Origin: an uncultured Pelagibacteraceae bacterium
GTDB taxonomy: Bacteria > Pseudomonadota > Alphaproteobacteria > Pelagibacterales > Pelagibacteraceae
Assembly: GCA_902575835.1 (NCBI GenBank)
Contig: CACGSX010000003.1
Location: 62,001-126,000 of the forward strand
Length of the DNA: 64,000 nt
Direction: 5' to 3'
The position numbers and the translations under genes are program-made. Of the stretch, positions 7,657 through 15,609 are shown one piece after another. Each line of letters begins with the position of its first letter. Position 1 is the stretch's first letter. The notes below the pieces were generated by a model. The model did not search any database and had not been told where the DNA came from. It saw only the letters and a program-made list of their open reading frames with translations.

Positions 7657-8691
7657 ATGAATTATAAAAAATTAGGAACAACTGATATAGATATTAGCAC
7701 AATTTGTCTCGGCACTATGACTTGGGGTGAACAAAATAGCCAAGAGGAGGCCTTCGAACAAATGGATTTCTCACTAGAAAATGGGGTTAATTTTTGGGAT
7801 ACAGCAGAACTTTATGCGGTACCTCCTAAAGCTGAAACTTTTGGTCATACAGAAACGATCATTGGAAATTGGTTTGAAAAAACAAAAAAAAGAAAAGATG
7901 TGATACTTGCAACTAAAGTTTGTGGTCCTGCGAGAGATTATATTAGAAATGGTGAAAATAGTTTTGTAGGGAAGAATCTCGAAACTGCACTTCATAACAG
8001 CCTTAAAAGACTTAAAACTGATTATATAGATTTATATCAGCTTCACTGGCCAGAAAGAAATGTAAACAATTTTGGAAGACTGGGTTACGTGCATAAAGAA
8101 AATGAATGGAATAAATTCGAAGACGTGTTGGTTGAATTACAAAAGTATATTGAGCAAGGTAAAATAAGACATGTAGGTTTATCTAATGAAACTCCTTGGG
8201 GTGTTATGAATTATCTCAAACTTTCAAAGGAAAGGAGTTTGCCTAGAATGATGTCCATACAAAATCCCTATAGTTTATTAAATAGGTCATATGAAGTTGG
8301 ATTAGCTGAAGTGTCTATAAGAGAAAATATTGGCTGCTTATCTTATTCTCCTTTAGCCAGTGGTTTTTTAAGTGGCAAATATAGAAATAAGCAATTTCCA
8401 AAAGGATCTCGGATGGAAAGAGATTGGGATTTTTGGACAAGATATCGAAAACCAAATACTAATGAAGCTGTTGAAGAATATTTTAAAATTAGTGAAAAAT
8501 ACAACATTGATATGAGTCAAATGTGTATAAAATTTTGTGAGATACAGGATTTTATGTCTAGCGTTATTATTGGTGCAACAACAATGGAGCAGTTGAAAAC
8601 AAACATAGAAAGTGTAAAAGTGAATCTTGATAAAGAAATAATTAATGAAATTAATGAAATTCAAAAAAAATATCCAAATCCATGTCCATAA
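7657..8691 (+). CDS. Aldo/keto reductase, Tas-like
   Basis: A 344-residue NADPH-dependent aldo/keto reductase of the Tas/YghZ-like branch (TIM barrel). The catalytic tetrad is visible: D48 and Y53 in NFWDTAELYAVPP, Lys in ILATKVCGP and His in YQLHWPE. The nucleotide-binding end SSVIIGATTMEQLKTNI is present. It reduces an aldehyde or ketone; the substrate cannot be told from sequence. It overlaps the following IalB-like gene by 10 bases. Length is typical for the Tas subgroup. Confidence 0.9.
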   Translation: MNYKKLGTTDIDISTICLGTMTWGEQNSQEEAFEQMDFSLENGVNFWDTAELYAVPPKAETFGHTETIIGNWFEKTKKRKDVILATKVCGPARDYIRNGENSFVGKNLETALHNSLKRLKTDYIDLYQLHWPERNVNNFGRLGYVHKENEWNKFEDVLVELQKYIEQGKIRHVGLSNETPWGVMNYLKLSKERSLPRMMSIQNPYSLLNRSYEVGLAEVSIRENIGCLSYSPLASGFLSGKYRNKQFPKGSRMERDWDFWTRYRKPNTNEAVEEYFKISEKYNIDMSQMCIKFCEIQDFMSSVIIGATTMEQLKTNIESVKVNLDKEIINEINEIQKKYPNPCP

Positions 8692-9182
8692 TTTTTAAGA
8701 TAATTTTTTTTATTCTCTTATTAGGATCAACTTCTTATTCAGAAGAATTAAATAAAATAGGAACATTTAAAGACTGGGATGCAATTGTTGTTACTAATGG
8801 GGATAGTAAAGTATGTTTTGCTCAATCTAAACCTGTTCTTCAATCTCCAAAAAAAAATGATAGAGATGCAAGATTATTTGTGACTTTCAGACCATCTGAT
8901 AAAATTAAAGACGAAGTAAGCACAACGTCAGGCTATGAATACAACAGTCAAAATTCAATTACAGCTAGCTCTGGTAAATCAAAATATAAATTTGATATAG
9001 CTCAAGATAATTTTGCATGGATTTCAAGCAATAAAATTGAAAAAAAAGTTGTTAAAAGAATGAAAAAGGCCTCTAGATTAATGGTTACTGGATATAATAA
9101 ATCTGGTTCTCAAACAATTGATCACTATTCCTTGATGGGCTTCACTAAAGCATACAACGCAGCTAAAAAAAGCTGCAGTTAA
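8682..9182 (+). CDS. Invasion-associated locus B (IalB)-family periplasmic protein
   Basis: A 166-residue secreted protein: signal peptide about 1-19 (ends SYS before EELNKIG), then the IalB family pattern GTFKDWDAIVV, SKVCFAQSKP and LFVTFRPSDKIKDEVSTTSG. Two cysteines (in KVCFAQ and at the extreme C-terminus KKSCS) could form the disulfide typical of this family. IalB homologues are widespread in non-pathogenic alphaproteobacteria; despite the name the function is unknown. It overlaps the preceding reductase and is 3 bases ahead of argG. Confidence 0.75.
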   Translation: MSIIFKIIFFILLLGSTSYSEELNKIGTFKDWDAIVVTNGDSKVCFAQSKPVLQSPKKNDRDARLFVTFRPSDKIKDEVSTTSGYEYNSQNSITASSGKSKYKFDIAQDNFAWISSNKIEKKVVKRMKKASRLMVTGYNKSGSQTIDHYSLMGFTKAYNAAKKSCS

Positions 9183-9185
9183 ATA

Positions 9186-10370
9186 ATGAAATCTAAGAAA
9201 AAGATAGTTCTTGCCTATTCTGGCGGTCTGGACACATCAATCATATTAAAATGGTTACAGGAAAATTATGATGCAGAAGTAATTTGTTATACTGCAGACA
9301 TTGGTCAAGAAATAGATAGAAATAAAATTTTCAGAAACGCAAAAAAACTTGGTGTAAAAAATATTATTATTCAAGATCTAAAAGATATTTTTGTAAAAGA
9401 TTATGTTTATCCAATGATTAGGGGCCATGCAATATATGAGGGTGTTTATTTGCTTGGGACCTCAATTGCTAGACCTTTAATAGCCAAAGATCAAATTAGA
9501 ATTGCTAAAAAATTTAAAGCCTATGCTGTGTCTCATGGATCAACAGGAAAAGGAAATGATCAAGTAAGGTTTGAATTAGGTTATCATTATTTTGGTCCTA
9601 AAATAAAAATTATTGCGCCTTGGAGAATTTGGAAGCTGAAATCTAGATCAGATCTAATTAATTATGCAAAAAAAAATAAAATTGAAATACCTAAAGACAA
9701 GAAAGGAGCGCCACCTTTTTCAGTAGACGATAATATTTTTCATACATCAACAGAAGGAAAGTTTTTAGAAAATCCAAAAAACTCTGCACCTGACTTTATC
9801 TTTCAAAGAACGGTATCTCCAGAAAAAGCACCTAATAAATCTTCAATTGTAAAAATAGACTTTAAAGGTGGAGACCCGATTGCAGTGAATGGGAAAAAAT
9901 TATCTCCATCTAAATTGCTTGGAAAATTAAACGACATAGCTGGAAAAAATGCTGTTGGAAGAGTTGATCTAGTAGAAAATAGATTTATCGGTATTAAATC
10001 AAGAGGTGTATACGAAACACCAGGCGGAACTTTATTAATGCATGCTCATAGGGCCATAGAGTCTGTTACACTTGACAAAGATACAATGCATAAGAAAGAG
10101 AAAGTTATGCCTAGGTATGCGGAACTTATTTACAATGGATATTGGTTTTCTAAAGAGAGATTTAAAATACAAAGAATTGTAGATCTTAAGAGAACTAAAG
10201 TTAATGGATCAGTTAAATTGAGGTTATATAAAGGGAATGTTATTATTCATTCGAGAATAACTAAAAGTTCAGCTTATTCTATGAAAAAAGTTTCATTTGA
10301 GGAAAATAAAACTTTTAATAAATCAAATGTTGAAAGATTTATTAATTTTCACAAGAAAAAATTAAAATAA
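9186..10370 (+). CDS. argG: Argininosuccinate synthase
   Basis: A 394-residue argininosuccinate synthase, which condenses citrulline and aspartate with ATP in arginine synthesis. The N-terminal ATP pyrophosphatase loop AYSGGLDTSIILKWL (residues 10-24) is intact. Also visible are the substrate-binding segments STGKGNDQVRFE and APWRIW, and GGTLLMHAHRAIESVTLD near the C-terminus. Full length for the family (about 395-405). It sits 3 bases after an IalB-like gene and 6 bases before a photolyase-like gene, without other arg genes nearby. Confidence 0.97.
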   Translation: MKSKKKIVLAYSGGLDTSIILKWLQENYDAEVICYTADIGQEIDRNKIFRNAKKLGVKNIIIQDLKDIFVKDYVYPMIRGHAIYEGVYLLGTSIARPLIAKDQIRIAKKFKAYAVSHGSTGKGNDQVRFELGYHYFGPKIKIIAPWRIWKLKSRSDLINYAKKNKIEIPKDKKGAPPFSVDDNIFHTSTEGKFLENPKNSAPDFIFQRTVSPEKAPNKSSIVKIDFKGGDPIAVNGKKLSPSKLLGKLNDIAGKNAVGRVDLVENRFIGIKSRGVYETPGGTLLMHAHRAIESVTLDKDTMHKKEKVMPRYAELIYNGYWFSKERFKIQRIVDLKRTKVNGSVKLRLYKGNVIIHSRITKSSAYSMKKVSFEENKTFNKSNVERFINFHKKKLK

Positions 10371-10376
10371 AATATC

Positions 10377-11519
10377 ATGAATTTTGAACCAAGTCGGGCG
10401 CAAGCCACTAATAAACTAGATAATTTTGTTGAAAATAATCTTTCTGAATATTCAAGATTGAGAAATTTTGATTTTGGTCCAGATAAAAGATCAAATATAT
10501 CTTGTATTTCTCCATATATATCTCATGGAATATTAAATGAGTTAGAAGTTATAGATAAAGCCTTAAAGAAATTTTCATTTTCTAAAAATGAAAAATTTAT
10601 TCAGGAGGTTTTGTGGCGTACTTATTGGAAAGGATGGTTAGAATTAAGACCTAATGTATGGACAGATTATATAATAGAACTAAAAATTATAAGAGAAAAA
10701 TACAAAGATAGTAAAGATTATTTAAATGCCATTGATGGAAATACAAATATAGAATGTTTTAATGAATGGGTTAAAGAATTAAAAGAATTTAATTACCTTC
10801 ATAATCATACAAGAATGTGGTTTGCCAGTATCTGGATTTTTACTTTAAATTTACCTTGGCAATTAGGAGCTGAATTTTTTATGAAGCATCTCTATGATGG
10901 AGATGCAGCATCTAATACATTAGGATGGAGATGGGTTGCTGGGATACAAACACAAGGTAAGCATTATTTGGCAAGTGAATGGAATATAAAAAAATTTACT
11001 AATAACAGATTTAATAACATTAATTTAAATGAGAATGCGCCACCTAAAGTTAGCAAGAAAATATACAAGGCTGTCTTAAAAGATTTTAGTAATCCAGTAA
11101 GTTTGGATGAGCAAAATTTAATTATTTTTGATAATAATCTTTCTTTTGAGTTGACTGATTTCAAAGACCATAAATTTAAAAAGATTTATTTAGTTAATAA
11201 TAATAACGACAGTAGAAATATTAAACTTAGTGAAAAAACAGTGAAATTTAAGACTAATTTAATTCAAGATCAAAAAAGAAGGTTGGATGAAAAATCTTTG
11301 GATTGTGGAGTTATTGATATTGGTAAGCTTAAAACAATTGAGAATAGTTATTTTTTATATCCTTGTGTTGGAGAAAACTTAGATTTTTTAACTTCTCAAG
11401 GAATAAATAATATAAAATTTCTTTATCGTAATTTAGACCGGAGTTCTTGGAAATATTGCAATAAAGGTTTTTTTAATTTCAAAAAGTATATACCAACTAT
11501 AATTAAAGAATTTTTTTAA
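10377..11519 (+). CDS. Photolyase/cryptochrome-like FAD-binding protein lacking the N-terminal antenna domain
   Basis: A 380-residue protein whose first ~215 residues match the FAD-binding helical domain of photolyases and cryptochromes. Markers are SPYISHG, FIQEVLWRTYWKGWLE, HNHTRMWFAS, WQLGAEFF, and the FAD/DNA-contact block LYDGDAASNTLGWRWVAG. The usual N-terminal Rossmann antenna-binding domain is missing; the protein starts directly at the region linking to the FAD domain. The C-terminal ~160 residues (from about 220) look like a degenerate alpha/beta domain (LIIFDNNLSFEL, KKIYLVNNNN). Related short FAD-domain proteins occur in other alphaproteobacteria. DNA repair or light sensing is plausible but not shown. 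A second photolyase lies 2 kb downstream on the other strand. Confidence 0.78.
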   Translation: MNFEPSRAQATNKLDNFVENNLSEYSRLRNFDFGPDKRSNISCISPYISHGILNELEVIDKALKKFSFSKNEKFIQEVLWRTYWKGWLELRPNVWTDYIIELKIIREKYKDSKDYLNAIDGNTNIECFNEWVKELKEFNYLHNHTRMWFASIWIFTLNLPWQLGAEFFMKHLYDGDAASNTLGWRWVAGIQTQGKHYLASEWNIKKFTNNRFNNINLNENAPPKVSKKIYKAVLKDFSNPVSLDEQNLIIFDNNLSFELTDFKDHKFKKIYLVNNNNDSRNIKLSEKTVKFKTNLIQDQKRRLDEKSLDCGVIDIGKLKTIENSYFLYPCVGENLDFLTSQGINNIKFLYRNLDRSSWKYCNKGFFNFKKYIPTIIKEFF

Positions 11520-11560
11520 AGAACTATTGTAAATTATCAAAATTATGAGATAACAATAAT

Positions 11561-11791
11561 ATGAATAACCCGCAAGTTCTTGAAATTATTGAAAATCTTA
11601 AAGGCAGAAGGAATTACGAAGATAAGAAAGCTTCAAAATTAGGTTTCAACTCTCTTTACGCATACATTGAAAATAAAATATTAAAAGAGAAAGAAGCTGA
11701 AGCAGCAAAAATTCTTGAACAATCAGCAGCTAGGGAAGAAGTAATTGAAGAAAAAAAATCAGAGAAAAAGACAAGTTGTTCTTGTTGTTAA
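11561..11791 (+). CDS. Small hypothetical protein with C-terminal CSCC
   Basis: A 76-residue protein I do not recognise. The N-terminal half (EIIENLKGRRNYEDKKASKLGFNSLYAYIENKIL, about 8-41 overall) looks like a short helical domain. It is followed by a charged, alanine/glutamate/lysine-rich helix and an abrupt cysteine tail, KKTSCSCC, at the very C-terminus. The cluster of three cysteines could bind metal or be modified. It follows the photolyase-like gene by 41 bases on the same strand, and its stop is 1 base from the convergent beta-helix gene. The amino-acid composition and start context look like a real gene. Confidence 0.6.
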   Translation: MNNPQVLEIIENLKGRRNYEDKKASKLGFNSLYAYIENKILKEKEAEAAKILEQSAAREEVIEEKKSEKKTSCSCC

Positions 11792-11792
11792 T

Positions 11793-13181
11793 CTATTTTA
11801 GCTGGACACCTTCAGCATCAATACCATCAAACAACTGAGAATTAACAATTTTTATAATACCAGATCCAACATCTTCTTGCACTGCCTCTAATCCAGTTTT
11901 ATCACTATCATCATTGGTGTTTGTAATTGTACTTTCAATAAACGCTCTCACATCACCTACACCTTCCTCTTCAAGCACAATTCCTTTACCACCATTTTTT
12001 ACAGCAATTACACCATCAATACTTGCTATAACTGAACCATCATCTTCTTCAGAATTTTTAAAACCATCGTCTGTGTTATTTATAGAAATAGTGTTGTTGA
12101 TAGTTAAAAATATATCACCATTATTTGCTTCATCAAAATCTAAACCTTCGTCTAAATTTCCATTTATAAATGAGTTATTAATGGTAACAACTAAATTTCC
12201 GGGACCAGCTTCATCAATATCAAAACCATCATCTAAATCTATGCCAAATTCAAATTCTTTAACAAAACCAGAGTCATACAAATCAACTTCTCTCTCAAAA
12301 CATCTATCATCTGGGGTACCCTTAATCTTTCCAGGTATACTGTCTTCTTTTCTCACATTATCATCAAATTCACCTTCATCTTGTTTGGGCATAAATGGTT
12401 TTAAAAGTTTTGGATCACAATATGCTCCATTTAAAACAAAAGATGAATTATTTACTGTAGCATTAACATTTCCAGCATTACCTTCATCTAACTCAACTCC
12501 ATCCGCACCAACAAGAGTAAACAGAGAGTTACTTGCTTTGAAATCGATATCACCAATGCCTCTTTCATCAATCCTAAATCCATCCGCATCAAATCTTCCA
12601 TTTCCTACATTACTAATTGTTAAATTATCAACTACAACTTTAATGGAAGCATCTGAACCTTCTCCCCCACCGCCTTGTCCACCACCACAGTCATCGGCTA
12701 GACTGCAGTCAGAAATATGAATTCCATGACTGGCAACATCGTTAACAGAAACGTTATTTAAAATTACATTTACTAAACCTTTTTGGTCGTCTCTAACATC
12801 TACAAATATACCTTTGCCCCATCCTCCTTTTTTAATACTAAATCCACCTACTCCATAAAAATTTAAATTAGATATTGTAAGGTCAGCACCATTTGAAATA
12901 AAGAGGAGTGTTTGATTTTGGGTAGTTTTAATAGACTGTCCTGACCCTACTATATCTAGGGGTTGTAGTCCTGTATATTCTAAAGTTGAATTAATAATTA
13001 TTTCATCTTCAGTTGTAATTAATATTTTTGATGATTCTTTACTTTTAGATGCCTTTAAAAGTGCATGCCTTAGACTTTCAGGACCAGAATCTTTTGAATT
13101 TTTGACATTAAATGTTTTTGCTAGAGATTGTGAACTGTTGAAAAGTATTAATAATAGAATTAGTACTAAATTTCTTTGCAT
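11793..13181 (-). CDS. Secreted acidic parallel beta-helix repeat protein
   Basis: A 462-residue protein with a signal peptide (about 1-21, ends SLA before KTFNV). It then has a classic right-handed parallel beta-helix start: FNVKNSKDSGPESLRHALLKA, common in pectate-lyase-like folds. From residue ~123 it consists of repeating units beginning with an acidic residue-Gly-hydrophobic-x-hydrophobic-acidic-acidic pattern. Units start at about 200, 227, 318, 345, 372, 399, 429 and 457, mostly exactly 27 residues apart. An insertion of about 64 residues with cysteines C255 and C294 lies between units two and three. The acidic rungs could bind calcium. No catalytic site is evident; a surface, adhesin-like or polysaccharide-binding role is possible. 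Confidence 0.72.
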   Translation of the reverse strand: MQRNLVLILLLILFNSSQSLAKTFNVKNSKDSGPESLRHALLKASKSKESSKILITTEDEIIINSTLEYTGLQPLDIVGSGQSIKTTQNQTLLFISNGADLTISNLNFYGVGGFSIKKGGWGKGIFVDVRDDQKGLVNVILNNVSVNDVASHGIHISDCSLADDCGGGQGGGGEGSDASIKVVVDNLTISNVGNGRFDADGFRIDERGIGDIDFKASNSLFTLVGADGVELDEGNAGNVNATVNNSSFVLNGAYCDPKLLKPFMPKQDEGEFDDNVRKEDSIPGKIKGTPDDRCFEREVDLYDSGFVKEFEFGIDLDDGFDIDEAGPGNLVVTINNSFINGNLDEGLDFDEANNGDIFLTINNTISINNTDDGFKNSEEDDGSVIASIDGVIAVKNGGKGIVLEEEGVGDVRAFIESTITNTNDDSDKTGLEAVQEDVGSGIIKIVNSQLFDGIDAEGVQLK

Positions 13182-13251
13182 GAAAAATTTATAATTTAAA
13201 TAAGATACAAAATTATTTCAGAAAGATTAAATAATTATTAAAATTAAATTC

Positions 13252-13380
13252 TTAGTTGTTCTTTGAACATTTCTTAGAACAATATTTCACTTTATCCCAG
13301 TTTAATTTCCATTTTTTTCTCCAAGTAAAAGGTCTCTTACATACAGGGCAAATTTTTGTAGGTAAATTTTCTTTTCTCAC
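13252..13380 (-). CDS. DUF2256 family small zinc-ribbon-like protein
   Basis: A 42-residue gene that starts with GTG at 13380, sharing its first base with the TAG stop of the photolyase-family gene. It encodes LPTKICPVCKRPFTWRKKW followed by WDKVKYCSKKCSK, the DUF2256 signature: a CPVC pair and a YCSKKC pair that look like a four-cysteine metal site. DUF2256 proteins are small and very often encoded next to photolyase/cryptochrome genes, as here. The one-base overlap implies translational coupling and a shared function, possibly DNA- or protein-binding; no activity is known. Confidence 0.9.
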   Translation of the reverse strand: MRKENLPTKICPVCKRPFTWRKKWKLNWDKVKYCSKKCSKNN

Positions 13381-14870
13381 TATGCAGTATTTTGTTTAAT
13401 AAATTTTTCTGCCTCAGCTAAAATTAATTTTTTTCTATCAGGTTTCATTTTATCAAAAATTCTAACCATCATAGAAAGTCTAGGATTTTTTAAAAAGAAG
13501 GCTCTATTTCTATTTATGAATCTCCAATAAAGACCATCCATGGTATTGCACCATTCTCCTTTTTTAAAATCCATCATTTTCATGAAATAAGCGGAGCCGC
13601 AGATATATGGTTTTGTTGCAAATATTCCTCCATCACTGAAAAGCCCCATTCCATAAACATTCGGGACCATTACCCAGTCAGAGGAATCCACAAACATTTC
13701 CATAAACCATTTGTAAACATACGTTGGCTTAACTTCACATAAATTCATTATGTTTGATAAGATCATTAACCTTTCAATATGATGTGACCAACCATAATTC
13801 ACTGCATTTTTAATAGCATAATCTAGAGGTGGTAATCCTGTTGTTCCTTCGTACCATGAGTTTTTCATTTTTCTATTTTGTTTAAAAAAATTTCTAGTTT
13901 CCATTTCTTTTGAATAGCTTTGATATATTCCCCTCATAAATTCTCTCCACCCGATTACTTGACGAATATAACCTTCTAAGGAATTTAATCTTATTTTATT
14001 TTTGTTGTGAAAATCTAAAACTTTTTTAATTATAAATTCTGGAGTGATAAGACCTAAATTGATGTAAGGACTTAAAGCACTATGAAATAATATATTGTCT
14101 TTCTGATCAACTGCATCTTCATAATCCCCAAATAAATTTGATTTCTCTTTAATAAAAAAATTTAATAATTTAATTACATCATCATATTCCGTAGCAAACC
14201 AAAAGTCTTTCGTATTACCTGGGTGACATTTAAAATTTTTATCAATTAAAATTTTTAGTTTTTTCGTATGAACAGTCTCAGTAATTTTAGGAAATTTGGG
14301 TATAGATATATTTTTTGGAAGTTTATTTCGATTTTCTTCGTCAAAACTCCATTTACCTCCTTCTGGATTACCATCTTTTTTCATGAGTATATCCAAATCT
14401 CTTCTAGTCTCTTTATAAAAAACTGCCATAAAAGGTTTTTTTGATTTCGATAAATAGTTTTTAAATTTTTCTCTAGAATTTAAAAACATTGGTGTTTGAA
14501 TAATATTCCATTTAATTTTTTCCTTTTTTAAAAAATTGGCAATTTTATTTTCAAAAAACTTATCCTCAATTTCGAAACTTGAAATTTCTTTAATTTTTTT
14601 TGTTTTAATTATTTTTTTTAATTTTTCTGTGTAATCCAGCTTGAAGGATTTATCCTCGATCGAAGAATATTCTAATTTAAATTTATTTTTTTTTAGTCTG
14701 TCTGCGTGAGATCGCATGCAAGATAAGAACAATAATATCTTTTGTTTATGATGCTTTTCGTATGTACAAAGCTGGTAATCTTCAGCCATAAAGAAAAAGT
14801 GGTCTTTTTTGTACTTTTCTAGATATTTCTCTGAGAAAAGCTGATTTCCAAGTAGAAAAAATAATTTCAT
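13380..14870 (-). CDS. Cryptochrome/photolyase family protein, PhrB-like
   Basis: A 496-residue flavoprotein of the PhrB-like prokaryotic (6-4) photolyase/cryptochrome group. The N-terminal Rossmann domain starts MKLFFLLGNQLF, and the helical FAD domain has EGYIRQVIGWREFMRGIY (about 299-316), WSHHIERLMILSN, and VPNVYGMGLFSDGGIFATKPY. PhrB enzymes carry a [4Fe-4S] cluster held by four cysteines, two of them in a CxxC. Here only C378, C424 and C441 lie in the relevant region and the CxxC is absent, with an apparent shortening just before GEWCNTMDGLYWRF. It may therefore lack the cluster. Probable role: light-dependent repair of UV lesions. Its stop overlaps the DUF2256 start. Confidence 0.85.
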   Translation of the reverse strand: MKLFFLLGNQLFSEKYLEKYKKDHFFFMAEDYQLCTYEKHHKQKILLFLSCMRSHADRLKKNKFKLEYSSIEDKSFKLDYTEKLKKIIKTKKIKEISSFEIEDKFFENKIANFLKKEKIKWNIIQTPMFLNSREKFKNYLSKSKKPFMAVFYKETRRDLDILMKKDGNPEGGKWSFDEENRNKLPKNISIPKFPKITETVHTKKLKILIDKNFKCHPGNTKDFWFATEYDDVIKLLNFFIKEKSNLFGDYEDAVDQKDNILFHSALSPYINLGLITPEFIIKKVLDFHNKNKIRLNSLEGYIRQVIGWREFMRGIYQSYSKEMETRNFFKQNRKMKNSWYEGTTGLPPLDYAIKNAVNYGWSHHIERLMILSNIMNLCEVKPTYVYKWFMEMFVDSSDWVMVPNVYGMGLFSDGGIFATKPYICGSAYFMKMMDFKKGEWCNTMDGLYWRFINRNRAFFLKNPRLSMMVRIFDKMKPDRKKLILAEAEKFIKQNTA

Positions 14871-14897
14871 TAACTATATATAACCCTTTAAAAATTT

Positions 14898-15608
14898 ATG
14901 TCAGAAAAATATTTAGTAGTAGGTGCGACAGGATCTATCGGATCTAATTTAGCTGAACAGTTACATGCGGCCGGTAAAGAAGTACATTTAATTGGTAGGG
15001 ATGAAGAGAGAACAAAATCTTTGTCTGAAAAACTAAATTGTAAATATACAGTCTCTGATGTTTTAGAAAATGGTTTTGTTGAAAAGATTAAGTCCGAAAT
15101 AGATGATATCAAAGGTATAGCTTATTGTGTTGGTTCAATTGATTTAAAACCTTTGAGAATGGTTTCAGAACAAGATTTTACAAAATGTATGAAACTAAAT
15201 TTATATTCTGCAGTAGATTTAATTAAAGGTTATCAAGAAAGTTTAAAAAAAAATAAAGGATCGATTGTTTTGTTTTCAACTGTTGCTGCTCAAAGGGGTT
15301 TTACAAATCATGCAATTATAGCTTCAACTAAAGCAGCTGTTGAAGGATTAACTGTTTCTTTAGCAGCAGAATTTGCTCCTAATATAAGAGTAAATTGCAT
15401 TGCTCCAAGTTTAACTAATTCAAAAATTGCAGAGCCAATGCTTAAAAATAAAGTTTTAGCTGATGGTATAGCAAAAGCCCATCCATTAAAAAGACTTGGA
15501 GAAGGTAAAGACTCAGCTTCGCTTGCAAAATTTCTAATAACTGAAGACAGTTCTTGGGTTACAGGACAAATTATTGCTGTCGATGGTGGTAGATCAAAAC
15601 TTTCATAG
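14898..15608 (+). CDS. Short-chain dehydrogenase/reductase with atypical active site
   Basis: A 236-residue Rossmann-fold SDR. The cofactor loop VVGATGSIGSNLA is near the N-terminus, and the catalytic Ser is in VLFSTVAAQRG. The position four residues before the active-site Lys (IIASTKAAVEG), normally Tyr, is Ile. The rest of the family pattern (RVNCIAPSLTNS, VTGQIIAVDGG) is intact. Without the Tyr it may be a non-canonical reductase or a binding protein; homologues with this substitution may form a subfamily. It begins 28 bases from the divergent photolyase gene and is followed after 1 base by the sugar dehydrogenase, so these two are probably an operon. Confidence 0.82.
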   Translation: MSEKYLVVGATGSIGSNLAEQLHAAGKEVHLIGRDEERTKSLSEKLNCKYTVSDVLENGFVEKIKSEIDDIKGIAYCVGSIDLKPLRMVSEQDFTKCMKLNLYSAVDLIKGYQESLKKNKGSIVLFSTVAAQRGFTNHAIIASTKAAVEGLTVSLAAEFAPNIRVNCIAPSLTNSKIAEPMLKNKVLADGIAKAHPLKRLGEGKDSASLAKFLITEDSSWVTGQIIAVDGGRSKLS

Positions 15609-15609
15609 A

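Noticed and set aside
8368-8664. Minus-strand frame of 98 codons within the aldo/keto reductase
   Set aside because: Antisense to a well-conserved enzyme; His/Phe/Ile-rich composition and no recognisable motif.
11914-12720. A 268-codon open frame on the plus strand opposite the beta-helix gene
   Set aside because: It is a Ser/Pro-rich antisense shadow of the acidic Asp/Glu-rich repeats on the minus strand, with no start context or family motif. The minus-strand frame has a signal peptide and clear repeats.
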